NCBI GenBank assembly: GCA_001586965.3
Contig: LUCW03000419.1
Span: forward strand, 17,501 to 60,000
Origin: Sphaeroforma sirkka
Lineage: Eukaryota; Opisthokonta; Ichthyosporea; Ichthyophonida
Length of the DNA stretch: 42,500 nt
Reading direction: 5' to 3'
The translations under genes were made by a program, and so were the position numbers. Positions within the stretch are counted from its first letter, which is position 1. Each line of letters opens with the position of its first letter. The notes beneath the pieces were generated by a model. It was not told the origin of the DNA and did not search any database. It saw only the letters and a program-made list of their open reading frames with translations. Of this stretch, positions 1 to 10,925 are shown piece after piece.

Positions 1-800
<800 letters not shown>

Positions 801-936
801 TATCAAATATATATTTTGATTATCTGTCATAGTATGAATTTTTGTTCAGTTAATTGAATTGTTCAGGATTTCATGAAACGGTTCCGCACTACGCTCCTAT
901 GCCGATCACGGGTCGGCACAACTAAGCTGAACCCAA

Positions 937-1527
937 TCACGCCGGGAGCATCTCTTCGTCTTCTTGGCAAAAGAAGACGCCACGCTCGGGGGGAATGATG
1001 ATTGGTCCGCGCGATAGTAGCGCAAGCATCGGTTTGTACCATTGCTCATTCGGGAGGTACGGACACATGAGTGCGATATCTGCTCCGTTATCAATCAGCT
1101 TGGTCAGAACACGTGGAATAGCTACCCAGGGAGGGTTGACCCACAGGTTGAGGAACGTTCCCAACTCTGAAAAGGCTCCCCCTTTGAGAGATGCGGAAAA
1201 AAACTTCGGCAACTGGTTGTCTCCCGAAAGCGCAAAAGCATCATGGGTGTGTGGTCCCCAAACTATCTCAGCGGTCGTAAAGTGTTATGGCTTACCATAT
1301 ACTCGCCACAGTAATGACACGCCGTCTGGGATTTGCCGATTAGTCCCCACCAGAGACCATCCAGGGACCAGCTTTATTGGCAAGACAGTTCCGTATATCC
1401 GCTATGCCGCTAGCTTTATCGCAGACGTGAAGCAGGTAGACATCCTGACCACGGCAGACCCCCTGCCAACGGGCTTGGCACCGGCCTCTAGGGTCGTTTG
1501 TGAGGAACTCGCGATGTCACTGGGATA
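937..1527 (-). pseudogene. Retrotransposon C-terminal domain with NPPW motif (decayed)
   Basis: Read on the minus strand this gives the stretch GPHTHDAFA, then a short linker, then LWVNPPWVAIPRVLTKL, then CPYLPNEQWYKP. This order (an F-A/N motif, NPP[FW], a valine/proline strand, and a W-rich end) is typical of the domain placed after RNase H in DIRS-like and some gypsy-like retroelements. The NPP[FW] motif resembles motif IV of Dam-type adenine methyltransferases. It lies just downstream, in the minus sense, of the RNase H fragment at 1543-1726 and so belongs to the same element. The frame is open over 937-1212; the part nearer the RNase H has stop codons. The assignment to a methyltransferase-like domain is inference from the motif; the membership in a retroelement is well supported. 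Confidence 0.6.
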
Positions 1528-1542
1528 GTTTTTCTTGGTGAT

Positions 1543-1726
1543 CTATACATATGTGATTGGGTGGAGCGAGTTTCCAAATAAAGCCCAATGCCTACGGAGG
1601 CCATAGACCTGCCCCAACCACTCATTATCAGTAACGTGGTAGTTTAGTTGGGCCGAGAAGAATTTCGATGAGAAGTATGCGACTGGCCAGAGCTCGCCAT
1701 TGTGGAGGACACAAATAGCACTTCCT
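1543..1726 (-). pseudogene. Ty3/gypsy RNase H fragment
   Basis: The minus strand reads without interruption through WPVAYFSSKFFSAQLNYHV and then TDNEWLGQVYGLRRHWALFG before a stop at 1543-1545. This is the classic RNase H block of Ty3/gypsy pol (PVAYFS.K....NY.VT..E......L..W...L.G). In the family it degrades the RNA strand of the RNA-DNA hybrid during reverse transcription. It sits between the RT at 1992-2670 and the NPPW domain at 937-1527, in the normal order RT, RNase H, extra domain. It is a broken remnant. Confidence 0.8.
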
Positions 1727-1991
1727 AGACCGATGTGTTCTCATGGATCGGCAAATCGATAGGGACTCTCACCCGGCTCAGGCGTCGCTAGCATAGGACA
1801 TGTCTTCAAACGCGCATTGATCGTGTCGAACGCTTTCTGCTGAGCTGCACATCGTTTCAACCGGATCCCCTCATTTGGGAGAGCCGAGATGGGCTTAAGA
1901 ATACGCAAGAAACCATCATCGTATCGTTGCTAGAACGCAACCGTATGGTATCACGATCGTGCCCGATCCTGGTTGTCCGGCCGATCTACTT

Positions 1992-2670
1992 CTAAGAGCG
2001 CTTCCAACCGATCGGCGGAAATCGTGAAGCCCTAATATTTGCAACAACACCATGACTGACGGGACGCTCGTGATATCCTATGCATGCTTTGGTACTGTCA
2101 AATTGAATGTCGTACCTGTCGCAGCGTTCAAAGAAGTCAATGAGCTCGTCCCAATGCTCGGACGCGTTTCCAGAAGTAATGACAATAATGACAATATGTG
2201 TACTACTTGATGCCTTGTAACCCATCCAAGAGGCGATACAATGTCTCTTAAAATCACCAATGCGATTCGATTATACCAAATGGGAGAGCGAGCTGCCCGC
2301 CAGGGTCCAGAAAGTGAGATTATCCTGACTTTCGTTCTCAAGCAAGAGCTGGTTGAACCCATTCCTGCAATGGACTACGGAGACCCACGGCTTGCCGGCC
2401 ACATGTCCGTATATCTTGCCTACCGTTGGGACTTTGTACGGCTCTTGCTTAAGCTTTGTCTTCCACTTGGGAACATCGTTTCGGGATACTCCAGGGGCAG
2501 GTCTTCGTGACTACGTACCCTGACTGGGGGTTGCCCTTCATGGTGTCGACTTTCACGATTCTGTTCTTCTGCTTGTCGTAAGTACGACGCTCGATCAAAG
2601 TCTCCAACACGGCGAGCTCTACCTGCGACTTGTTAACCTCTCTTGCAAGCTGCCGCAGCCCGGAGATTCG
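1992..2670 (-). pseudogene. Ty3/gypsy reverse transcriptase (decayed)
   Basis: Several frames of the minus strand together show the RT palm and fingers: LKQEPYKVPTV (about 2440-2475), then GKPWVSVVHCRNGFNQLL (about 2345-2400), a PFGI motif near 2280, and ITSGNASEHWDEL followed by FFERCDRYDIQ (about 2105-2190). These match motifs of Ty3/gypsy RT in order. The first catalytic Asp (the family's LDL/LDC) reads His here, and the YxDD box reads HIVI, so both metal-binding positions are lost. At least two frameshifts and one in-frame stop are seen. Upstream (2500-2670) the same strand is open and encodes a charged segment with no clear domain. The element is dead. Confidence 0.8.
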
Positions 2671-2868
2671 AGGTACTGGTTTGCCTAACGATCTTGGTCT
2701 TCTATGTCAGGCTTGTCTAACTCTTCCAGCGCCTGTTTGGGTAAGTCGATACGATTGACAAGGTCTGTTTACCGAGGAAGGTATACTCCTTGTTCTACGA
2801 GCATGGTTGCTACACCGACTCGACGCCCGTGCCAATAGCAACACGCGGAGGTTATTTGCGCGTCAGCT

Positions 2869-3025
2869 GCGGTTGGTCCACTCTTGGGGTCTGTACCTCG
2901 AAGCTGGTCGAAGGCTGCATCACGAAACACCTACGTCCTATATCCACTCGTCGCCTGCGGCTGCAAAGTTATGATGAATATATGCGGTTGGCCCACTCTT
3001 GGGGTCCGTGTCTGCGAAGCTGGCT
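2869..3025. repeat. 42-bp direct repeat pair
   Basis: A segment beginning GCGGTTGG and containing CACTCTTGGGGTC occurs at 2869-2910 and again at 2984-3025 with a few mismatches. It lies upstream of the minus-strand RT, where Gag or protease would be expected. No domain is recognised in 2690-3310. Confidence 0.7.
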
Positions 3026-3309
3026 GGTGATATCGATATGGCTGAGCGTTGTCAGCCGCCAAGTCTTCGTCGTCAACTTTCGAACAGAAGGGGTACACTT
3101 ATTATGCGCCCCAGGCCTGGTCGTGTTTATTTTGGTGCGGATAGTATTGTCCTCATCGTACTCATCGGAACTAGGATGTCCGCTGTTTAAAAAGAGTGGG
3201 TTCCTAATATCAGAAGCACGTGTTAACGTAAATCTAAAATTTTGGAATAAGTACAAGGTAAAGGTAGATATTGCAATAATTAAAACAATCCAGAACATTA
3301 TAAAAATGC

Positions 3310-4390
3310 GCTAGTAGACTTTACAGTAAGAAGCATTTGTGTGTGGTTTTTCTTGAAATACTAGTTTTCTACTCTGAAACAAAATTGGAGACCGTGTAAG
3401 AGGCCCCGGACCATAGGTGTACCGGACTTCCTAAAGTACCGGACTTCCTAAAGTACCGAACTGCCAGAACGTTCACACGAATAGACCGATGTGATAGAGA
3501 TAACACAGGTGGATATTAATACGCGATAGCCGGCAGTTCCTGCCGTAGCTATGTATGCTTCGCACAGTACCTGTGGTTCTCCTTTTCGGACCAAGCGCTA
3601 AGAGTAACTACAACTCTACTGACACGTTCAAGGTGAACGTGCGAGTGTACATTGCAACTTACGTTCTCATTAACACAGGGTACTCCCTAGTACTCCCTCT
3701 TTAATCTTTGTTACTATTGTCTTACTTCAATGGTCTGGTAATAATTATTCCATTTCCATTACCTACAATGCCTAGTATTTTGTTTGTTCCCCTCACGGGA
3801 TTGGGAGTGGAAAGATATGAAGCCTTCTAGGGTCAACTTTTGCATGCCACTTTGGCGCACCTGGAGGCGCGAATAACGACTCGAGACTGGACAACAGTTG
3901 CTCCTGAACAAAGAGAGTAGATTTACGTCCCCCTCACGAAGATGAAGCTTGGGGAAGGACTGCGGGACCTTGGCGGTCGTGACCTTCCTCCCGAGTGTAC
4001 GTCGTATACTGGACACATGTTGCGGATATTTTTCATAAGAGAAACTCACGAACCCGGCGAAAGCTGGCTATTGACTGTCGGAAGAACAGTGGGTTATATG
4101 CAGACATGTTAACGGAATTTATGTTCCTGTTGCCCCATCATATATTGGCGTATGCGTTATTCAAGTGGCAGAAATGCATACGTTGGATTTCGTGTCATTT
4201 CTCTCTGGGACATTGGGACCGGCTTTCCTCCCCTAACGACACCAGCAGGGTTAGACAAGCAGAAGCAACGGAATGTGTGAGAAACAAAGTTTTAGAAGGT
4301 TACCGCTGAGTTTGTGGCGGTGACGAGTGCCTTCCGACATGTTCCAACTATACGACGCGGTGGCCCAGCATTGTGCATTGTAAGTAAAGG
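3310..4390. other. No recognisable gene; short direct repeat
   Basis: No domain is recognisable on either strand. A 17-bp unit, GTACCGGACTTCCTAAA, is repeated in tandem at about 3419-3452, with a third partial copy. An open frame at 3995-4309 has no family features. The stretch probably belongs to the neighbouring retroelements. Confidence 0.5.
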
Positions 4391-4398
4391 CGCACGTA

Positions 4399-5080
4399 GT
4401 GAAAATGCTTCACTACGCTGATCGCAAGACTGGCAGCTCAGCAATGCGCTTGTTAATCTTAGTGACGAATGCGACCTTTCGGATGTCCGTATTCTTCACC
4501 GCGACACACCCTCAGTTTAAGGAAGAGGTTTTCAACCCACCTACCACTGCTGTTAAAAAATGGAAAGGGGGTTTTTTTTGCAAAATTTTCATGGCCACGT
4601 TGAATGCAACTTCACTGACGGCCATCGACGAGTTCAATGGCCTATCTGGTGCTCTCGATTTGGTACGCCAAATGTGAACCACGGCAGTGACAAATACACG
4701 CTAGAAGTGGTCCCTATCCCAGACGAAGCCACTGTGTGACGAGCGCAGGCAGGCTGTATGACCGACTGGGTGGCTATGCTGACCAGCGGTCGGATCGAGT
4801 GTCCAAAAGCCAACTCAAACGCGAACGCACGCAACGTGCTCAGAAGAATTGGCTCCACATTTGCGAGCGTAATACTTGGCAGTATAGCTAGGACCAATCT
4901 CGTAGGGATGAGCGAGACCGTCAGGACCGCAAAGATCAGGAAAAGATAGGCAAGCACTAATCGTATACTCGATCGCGCTCACCACTGCCGTAGCACTCTG
5001 CTTCATTGCGTGCGCTTAAGGCAATTACGGACCAGAAGCACCAGTATTCGCCGTCAGTAGCAGCACCGGCACCTAAAACC
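4399..5080 (+). pseudogene. Unassigned plus-strand frames, possible Gag region
   Basis: Short open plus-strand frames (4399-4677 and 4758-4949) lie directly upstream of a Gag zinc knuckle and a protease, so by position they may be the body of Gag. The sequence is not conserved enough for me to recognise a matrix or capsid domain. A poly-T run (about 4572-4579) and several stops break the frame. Confidence 0.3.
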
Positions 5081-5081
5081 T

Positions 5082-5170
5082 AAGAAGTACACTGCTTGCT
5101 ACGGCTGTAACAAGCAAGCGCATTCTCTCAATGAGTACCCGGATAGAGAGAAGGCAGCAGCAACAGTTAC
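5082..5170 (+). pseudogene. Gag CCHC zinc knuckle (last Cys lost)
   Basis: The plus strand encodes KKYTACYGCNKQAHSLNEYP. The spacing C-x2-C-x4-H-x4 is that of the retroviral-type zinc knuckle of Gag nucleocapsid, which binds the element's RNA. The fourth ligand, normally Cys, is Tyr here. A basic and acidic stretch follows and then a stop. It is placed about 65 bases before the protease domain, as expected of a Gag-Pol element. Confidence 0.7.
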
Positions 5171-5230
5171 CCCGTCGACGACAAAGCTCCCCTTTTGACG
5201 GGGTCCAATGGTCCAGGGTTTTGAGAACCC

Positions 5231-5584
5231 ATGCGACTATTGGTATATATGGATGTTAGCAGTGCATTTAATTTTATTTCTGCCAACACCGTTGATAAAC
5301 TGTACCTACCTCATATAGATATTTACTCTAAACCATCAATTATTGGTCAGATTATACGAGTCCACTCCAAAATCCCATCCGACAAGGTACAAGTGTTTTT
5401 CTCCCCTCATTCGGTAGCTTTGTTGCTGGACGTCACAACGGTTGATGGTCTCATATCAACCCAGATGCAGGATTGGCTGGTGTTAGACACATCGCCGTAT
5501 CAGGTACACTACAAATCATATATGTCACCTAGTGTACATCGGGCTGGGCTAGAGCGTTTGAGATGGACGACTATATGTATGTAG
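5231..5584 (+). pseudogene. Retroelement aspartic protease
   Basis: A 117-residue open frame begins MRLLVYMDVSSAFNFIS, which fits the active-site block of Ty3/gypsy retropepsins (hydrophobic strand, D-[ST]-G, then S.NFIS). Here the catalytic triad reads D-V-S instead of D-[ST]-G, so the Asp is kept but the Gly is lost. The next segment, ANTVDKLYLP, fits the helix after the active site. The later part has the alternating hydrophobic strands of the family but no clear flap Gly. In the family this enzyme cuts the Gag-Pol polyprotein. It follows the Gag zinc knuckle and lies upstream of the integrase at 6780. The frame is uninterrupted, but the neighbouring domains are broken. Confidence 0.65.
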
Positions 5585-6779
5585 TTGCAGCTGTGGACCC
5601 ATTGCCACGTTGTGCATGTGGTCGTCACTGCGTGGCGCAACCAACCAGCAGTGCAAACATATTTGGCGAGGAGCCCGAGAAAAAGGAAAAGGCGAGAACA
5701 ATACAAAAAGACCGCAATTAATATGGCGTGGCGCAACTGGCCCAGAACTATCAACGCTAACCTTCGCCTTCTTCACTATGACCCCTCAGCAATTATATTG
5801 TCGCCCCGGTAAGCAAGCAGGCGATGCGAAGGCTTTGCCTTCAAACGAAACAACGAAGACCCGTTCCTATTCCGACAGCGAGTGTGATTTCAAAGCTTAT
5901 TTAGGACTGGTGCATCAGTGCCCTTTGCAATCTGTTGAGGAGAATGCTGGTGGGGATGAGAGTTTTTAATGCCTCGCCGTTCTCATATCCTCTACAATAT
6001 AGACATGGTACCGGTTAATGAGGTCAGCTACGAGTCCGGGTATGGCTCGGACAAAAATACATCAGTACAGAGACGGTCGATGGGGATAGAGAGTATCTCT
6101 CACATTGGAGAAGAGTTAGGCAAAAAGGTGGAGGAGACTAAGGGAACTATACAACTCTTCACTGACTGTACAAACGACTCAGACAATCAACGTTTCACCA
6201 CGATCGAACCTATAAACTTACGCTTGTTCCCAAACCCAAGCGGTATGGTTATTGTTCCTATGCAGGCATTAACACACCGGAGATGCAAGTCGTGTATACA
6301 AAGACCCAGTAATTCATGGCCCACGAGATGTGAGTATGGTGCAGTGCGCAGATGCAAGCAATTGATGGCAGGCGGACGTCAAAATGGCATCGAAGAAGCC
6401 CGGCTAATGTCCACGACTATTGCAAGAAAGCATTGATGATTTCTAGCTATGTAACTATGTCCGCGGCATGATCTTTTCGCCCGCCTAGCTTCTGTCCTTG
6501 ACTTTGATATGTAATTGACCCGAATGCCGAGAAGGTATCCTACAGGCGAGTCACTTCGGCTATTTAAAAAAAAAAACTGGTTTCGCTTGGCACAAACCAC
6601 ATGATGCGGATGATTTCGCATGTCCAAAAAACCAAAAGATGCTTCCGTTTCATGTGTGTCATCTGACGATGGTGGAATTTTTGCTTTGTCACATCGGGCG
6701 TTGCGCTCCTTCAGCTGGAATATTGAGACACGACCTGACCATCCGCCAATGTCATCCCTACACTTCTCCCAAAGTCGGC
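5585..6779 (+). pseudogene. Region expected to hold RT; not recognisable
   Basis: Between protease and integrase a Ty3-like element should carry RT and RNase H, roughly 1.5 kb or more. Only about 1.2 kb is present. The longest open frame (5969-6436) has an acidic, Ser-rich start and a segment FTTIEPINLRLFPNPSG that could be the lead-in to RT, but I see no RT motifs A-C. A partial deletion of RT-RNase H is likely. A run of 12 A is at about 6565-6576. Confidence 0.4.
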
Positions 6780-7229
6780 TGCTGAGTGATATTCAATATA
6801 ATAGAGTAATGGAGGCTGTGCATGGAATTTACATGAATGCGGGCGCTCCCAAGATAGACAAGTGTGACGTCTTCTCTGTTTGCTGATGGGAGCGAAATGA
6901 GGGCGTCATTTGTGTTGTCTTGGAAGGCTGTAATATATGCCAGGAATTTTCTACCAAGCATTCGAAAGAGTTTTCAGCATATGCATGCTGATTTCGCTCA
7001 TGTTCCTGAAGCCCCTGATGATTATAGGACTGTCCTCCTAGCCGTATGCGAGACAACAAAAATTGTCTTCGTTTGTTCCGTGGCCGATAAAAGCGGCGAT
7101 CTGAGTGCCCAACTTTTTTTGTGGTCAGGTGCTTCCGTGGGGATTGCTAGAGCACATCACTGTCGACGAGAGCTCGGTTGTTGGTCTCTGAGTTTTTCAC
7201 AACTCCTGTGCCGACGAATTCATTGTGCC
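6780..7229 (+). pseudogene. Ty3/gypsy integrase, N-terminal half
   Basis: Across two frames the plus strand shows a zinc-finger-like block ending in LEGCNICQEF (about 6918-6950; the CxxC of the H2C2 finger) and then QHMHADFAHVPEAPDDYRTV, LLAVCETTKIVFVCSVADKS. This is the start of the catalytic core (the first catalytic Asp is in HADF). A further segment near 7165 reads TVDESSVVGL, fitting the region of the second Asp. The domain stops abruptly at base 7229, where a composite LTR is inserted; it resumes at 8420. In the family the enzyme inserts the element's DNA into chromosomes. It is broken by frameshifts. Confidence 0.75.
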
Positions 7230-8415
7230 TGTAAACTTCGATGGAAATTACTAGGTTTCAAACTATAATAAACTAAAATACAATTTAGTCAGTTAGGATT
7301 TAGCAATGGTAGCTTGTGTAAGAATGATCGGGACTGCCTCTTGTTAAGAGCCTAAATATCCTCGATCGGCGTACCTCTATGTAGAAATACGGCCTCCGGT
7401 CAGTCTAAAATATCAAGATCAATTGAGATACTACATTGGTTTTTTTATTTGTATTTTAAATAATTTAGTACAAGCTTTTTTCCAATATTTCCAAAGAGTT
7501 CTAAATTCACTTTGATGGCTCCAATAGCCTGAGTATTTGGTATAACTCATCTACTTGGACCTATTTGAGACATTAGTAGATGTAGGATATTATAAACTAA
7601 ATTTTATAATCTCTGAACTACTACTTATAGATTTTGGTCCTCCCGCCAATCTCCAAAATCCAATAAGTCTTTTTCTTTTTTTTAACTTTTCTTCAGATGG
7701 AACTTTATTTATATCAGCTAATGTATTAACGTGACTTACGTTATTATGTCTATTTACAAATTAGGCAAGTGGTCATGAACACTTAGTACTTCTAGTGAAA
7801 ATTATTCAATGAAGAACAGCTAGATGTAAACTTCGATGGAAATTACTAGGTTTCAAACTATATTAAACTAAAATACAATTTAGTCAGTTAGATTTAGCAG
7901 TGGTAGCTTGTGTAAGAATGATCGGGACTGCCTCTTGTTAAGAGCCTAAATATCCTCGATCACACAGGGCGTACCTCTAGCTGTTCTTTATTGAATAATT
8001 TTCACTAGAAGTACTAAGAGTTCATGACCACTTGCCTAATTTGTAAATAGACATAATAACGTAAGTCACGTTAATACATTAGCTGATATAAATAAAGTTC
8101 CATCTGAAGAAAAGTTAAAAAAAAAAAAAAGACTTATTGATTTTGAGATTATGGAGGACCAAAATCTATAAGTAGTAGTTCAGAGATTATAAAATTTAGT
8201 TTATAATATCCTACATCTACTAATGTCTCAAATAGGTCCAAGTAGATGAGTTATACCAAATACTCAGGCTATTGGAGCCATCAAAGTGAATTTAGAACTC
8301 TTTGGAAATATTGGAAAAAGAGCTTGTACTAAATTATTTAAAATACAAATAAAAACCAATGTATTATCTCAATTGATCTTGATATTTTAGACGCACCGGA
8401 GGCCGTATTTCTACA
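7230..8415. mobile_element. Composite LTR insertion with inverted internal segment
   Basis: The insertion starts TGTAAACTTCG and ends TTTCTACA and is flanked on both sides by TGCC (7226-7229 and 8416-8419), a 4-bp target duplication. It is built of four blocks. A1, 7230-7379, is the first 150 bp of the LTR. The block 7380-7820 is the rest of the LTR but inverted. The four bases TAGA (7821-7824) follow. Then comes one complete LTR (7825-8415). The inverted block and its partner at 7980-8415 form an inverted repeat of about 440 bp per arm, roughly 95% identical by eye, with a loop of about 160 bp. No coding domain is inside. Confidence 0.85.
7825..8415. mobile_element. Complete LTR copy, about 591 bp
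   Basis: An uninterrupted LTR with terminal TG...CA. Its first 155 bp repeat 7230-7379 directly, and its remaining part repeats 7380-7820 in inverse. The reverse complement contains AATAAAGAACAGC, a possible polyadenylation signal, which would favour reading the LTR from the other strand. Which strand is sense is not settled. A third family member is at 10926-11555. Confidence 0.8.
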
Positions 8416-8419
8416 TGCC

Positions 8420-8781
8420 GGTCCCACTTCACGACGGTAGGACATCACCAGGGCAAATCTATAAGGCAGCCATACCCACCGCGCCTCCTAGATACGCCTG
8501 GTCCTGATTTTGCGTAGTCATAGCGCTCTTGTTTCTGAACCGACTGATATCGCCCCTTACACTTTAAGGCGACTGCTCACCCTTATTGAGGACCACAGCA
8601 CCCCATGCTAGAAGATCACGTGGCTCGCTTAATTAAATCAAAGGTTAGGGTGTCCGCGATTGTCGTCTTTGACCAGAGCGAGGCTCTCGCAGAACTCGCA
8701 CAGGCCGTCCAAATGGTGACGGCCGGCAAGCGCCGATTGGACACACCATCGTTTCGGCCAGTCGCAAAAGTGATGTGGTAA
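8420..8781 (+). pseudogene. Ty3/gypsy integrase, C-terminal half
   Basis: Directly after the LTR insertion the plus strand reads HFTTVGHHQGKSI and, after a few bases, PRLLDTP. This fits the segment around the third catalytic residue of gypsy integrases (H..T..HHQ.N...ER....L). A second frame (8605-8781) gives a helix with ALAELAQAVQM and then GKRRLDTPSFRPVAKVMW, resembling the post-core region in which a conserved G-D-x-V-W strand follows a charged helix. Together with 6780-7229 it reconstitutes one integrase interrupted by the LTR insertion. The Glu of the DDE triad is not seen where expected. Confidence 0.6.
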
Positions 8782-9440
8782 CCAGTGTTGACGAATTTAG
8801 GTGTCACATCATCACTGATTGCTCCACAGGCATATAATGGGTGCATCACCGTGTGCAGTTAAAACGATTAAATTTTAGCAAGATAGTACAAAAGCAACTA
8901 TCCCCCGATTGGAAAGCAAATCCCAAATGGTGTAAGGTAGCATACAACATTTAAAGTCCACATACCATTGTTTAATATTTTTGCAGCTCATCATAGTGCA
9001 ACTGCCTGGTAACGGGCTCTGGGACGTCCGGAAGGTATAAACTTATCGCACAGTTGTTAAATTATGTTAATATTACTAAATCTATCAGAAGACACCTTGG
9101 AAACACACTATTGTTTGTCGCATCGATCCTGCAGGTACCACTTAGTGGAAACAATCAACCGGATTCTTAGCTAAACTAAAGGAGTCTAAAGAGCTTGAAC
9201 AAATGCTCAAGATTCGTACAACACATGCACCCAACAAGAATGCAATCGATTGAAACAGCATTAGATCGTAAAAACATGAAACTAGCTAAGGCCACGAAAA
9301 CCTGAAGCTCGCACTCAACTACTTAAAGCGCTGTTTAAAAAACAGCCCGGAGTTGCGAAACAACTGAACAACAATCTGATGTTGTTAATTACGTATCTCA
9401 AGAGGCTACCCCTCCCGATACTGAAGTTGCCCTATGCAAT
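8782..9440. other. No recognisable gene
   Basis: AT-rich, with no supported domain. A frame near 9170-9250 encodes FLAKLKESKELEQML, a short charged helix that may be pol sequence ahead of the integrase at 9441, but stops follow at once. Confidence 0.4.
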
Positions 9441-10211
9441 GTGACTATGGTTCACTCAGCCAGCGTTACACAGAATCTGACTGACTTAGAAGAGCTCGAG
9501 AATCGAGGTAAAATAATACATAATTTAACTCATCGAGCATATGAGCATACTTATAAGCTGGCTATTCATGTAGGGCTTGATCACCCGGCGCTGAAAGAAA
9601 TCATACGTAAACTATACCGACGCTGTACTGATTGTGAAAAGAACCAAATCAAAAGCAACGTTTGGGCACGCCTAATATGTGTGGCAGAAGACCAAGCGAT
9701 GCGCTGAGTCATAGTCGATTTGGTTAAACTCTCGCGATCCAAGCATACTGGCGATGTATGTATTTGCCATTTATCATGTTTCGGACTATAACTTGCTTTA
9801 TGCAATACCGAGCAAATGCCCGCAAACAGTGGCAGAGATATACTATCGTGTCTTTCATGACTTCGGTTCCCCCGTGTACTATGTTCTGATAACGGTAGTG
9901 AGTATTGTACCGACGTAATGGAGGCACTTATACTCATATCCGGCATGACTCATTGGCGTGGTGTTCCTTGTAAACTTCAAACGCAGGGTGCAAATGACAC
10001 ACGTCATAGTGAACTCAAGAAACACTTGCACACAGCACTAAACGACTTTGAGGATATGTGGCCTTATCATTTGAGATGGGTTCAGGCTCAAATGAATAAA
10101 TGCATGAATTCTAAATCTGGAACACTCCTGTTTCATTATATCTTTGGCCGCTATAGTGAATTACAAGCAACGTTTGACAATCCTGCGCCCGAGAAGCTCG
10201 ATATACCGTAG
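9441..10211 (+). pseudogene. Ty3/gypsy integrase, second element
   Basis: The first frame (9441-9707) holds the zinc finger: two His residues in RGKIIHNLTHRAYEH, then YRRCTDCEKNQ. After a stop and shifts, VIVDLVKLSRSKHTGD (the first catalytic Asp) and NLLYAIPSKCPQTVAEI are seen. The third part (9870-10211) gives LCSDNGSEYCTDVMEAL (second Asp), QTQGANDTRHSELKKHL, and FHYIFGRYSE. In the family the third catalytic residue is Glu in the QG..E.R block; here it reads Asp. At least two frameshifts and two stops are present. It differs from the integrase at 6780-8781, so two distinct elements lie side by side. Confidence 0.85.
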
Positions 10212-10384
10212 CTACAAAAGATCGAGCATATGCAGAACGTTGTTTACCCCTGTTTACTGGAGCACAAGAATCGCGTTCTTATTGTTATTTCCTACCATGA
10301 TTAGAAGAGTGATACTCACGGAGTAAAAAAATGTAAAAGGTAACAGCGCCAACTACTTCAGGCACATACTGTATCTCTACATCT

Positions 10385-10579
10385 GAACTCTCATTCTCTC
10401 ACTCATTTGATTCTGATATCCCAGTTATGGAGTCACAAGTTGAATATATAATTAACAAAACATACAAAAACGGTTACACTTACTACACGACCTGCTTTGT
10501 GAATGGGAGAGTAGCTTGGCTAACCAACGATGCGTTCGATGAATCTCGCGACTACCTTCGTATCTTTGCGTTTACCTAA
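10385..10579 (+). pseudogene. Chromodomain-like tail of the second element
   Basis: An open frame downstream of the integrase includes the segment SQVEYIINKTYKNGYTYY, then a region with a Trp (VAWLTNDAFDES), and ends RDYLRIFAFT. The order VE.I......NG..YY......W......D fits a diverged chromodomain, as found at the end of chromovirus integrases, where it directs insertion to marked chromatin. Only the pattern is seen; several key aromatic residues are missing, so this is tentative. Confidence 0.4.
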
Positions 10580-10925
10580 GAACACATAGGATAAACGGAA
10601 AGGGTTTTCTCAGTTGACTACAAACCCTGACGGATCCAAAATTCCTTAATTTGCCGTCTGCTCACCAACAGTGCAGAAAATTATTCAAATTTAATTACTT
10701 CCTTTAGCTATTACCTTACCAAATAATCAACCTAAGGCGCCTACATCCGAAATGGTTACTGGTCCAAATGCTAAGCGGCATAGAATACAACATGAGTTTT
10801 GAACTCGTACATATTGACATATACTTACTCGATAAGCCATGACCGAAATCATTTTACTATGATTTCCGCTTTACAAACTAGATCGTATCTCCACGTATCG
10901 TAGTTCTAAAGGCTACTGGGGGCTA
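10580..10925. other. AT-rich stretch without gene
   Basis: No domain or long open frame. It may be the 3' end of the second element. Confidence 0.4.

Noticed and set aside
995..1528. 177-codon plus-strand open frame
   Set aside because: It lies antisense to the retroelement domain that reads meaningfully on the minus strand; the plus-strand protein has no recognisable features.
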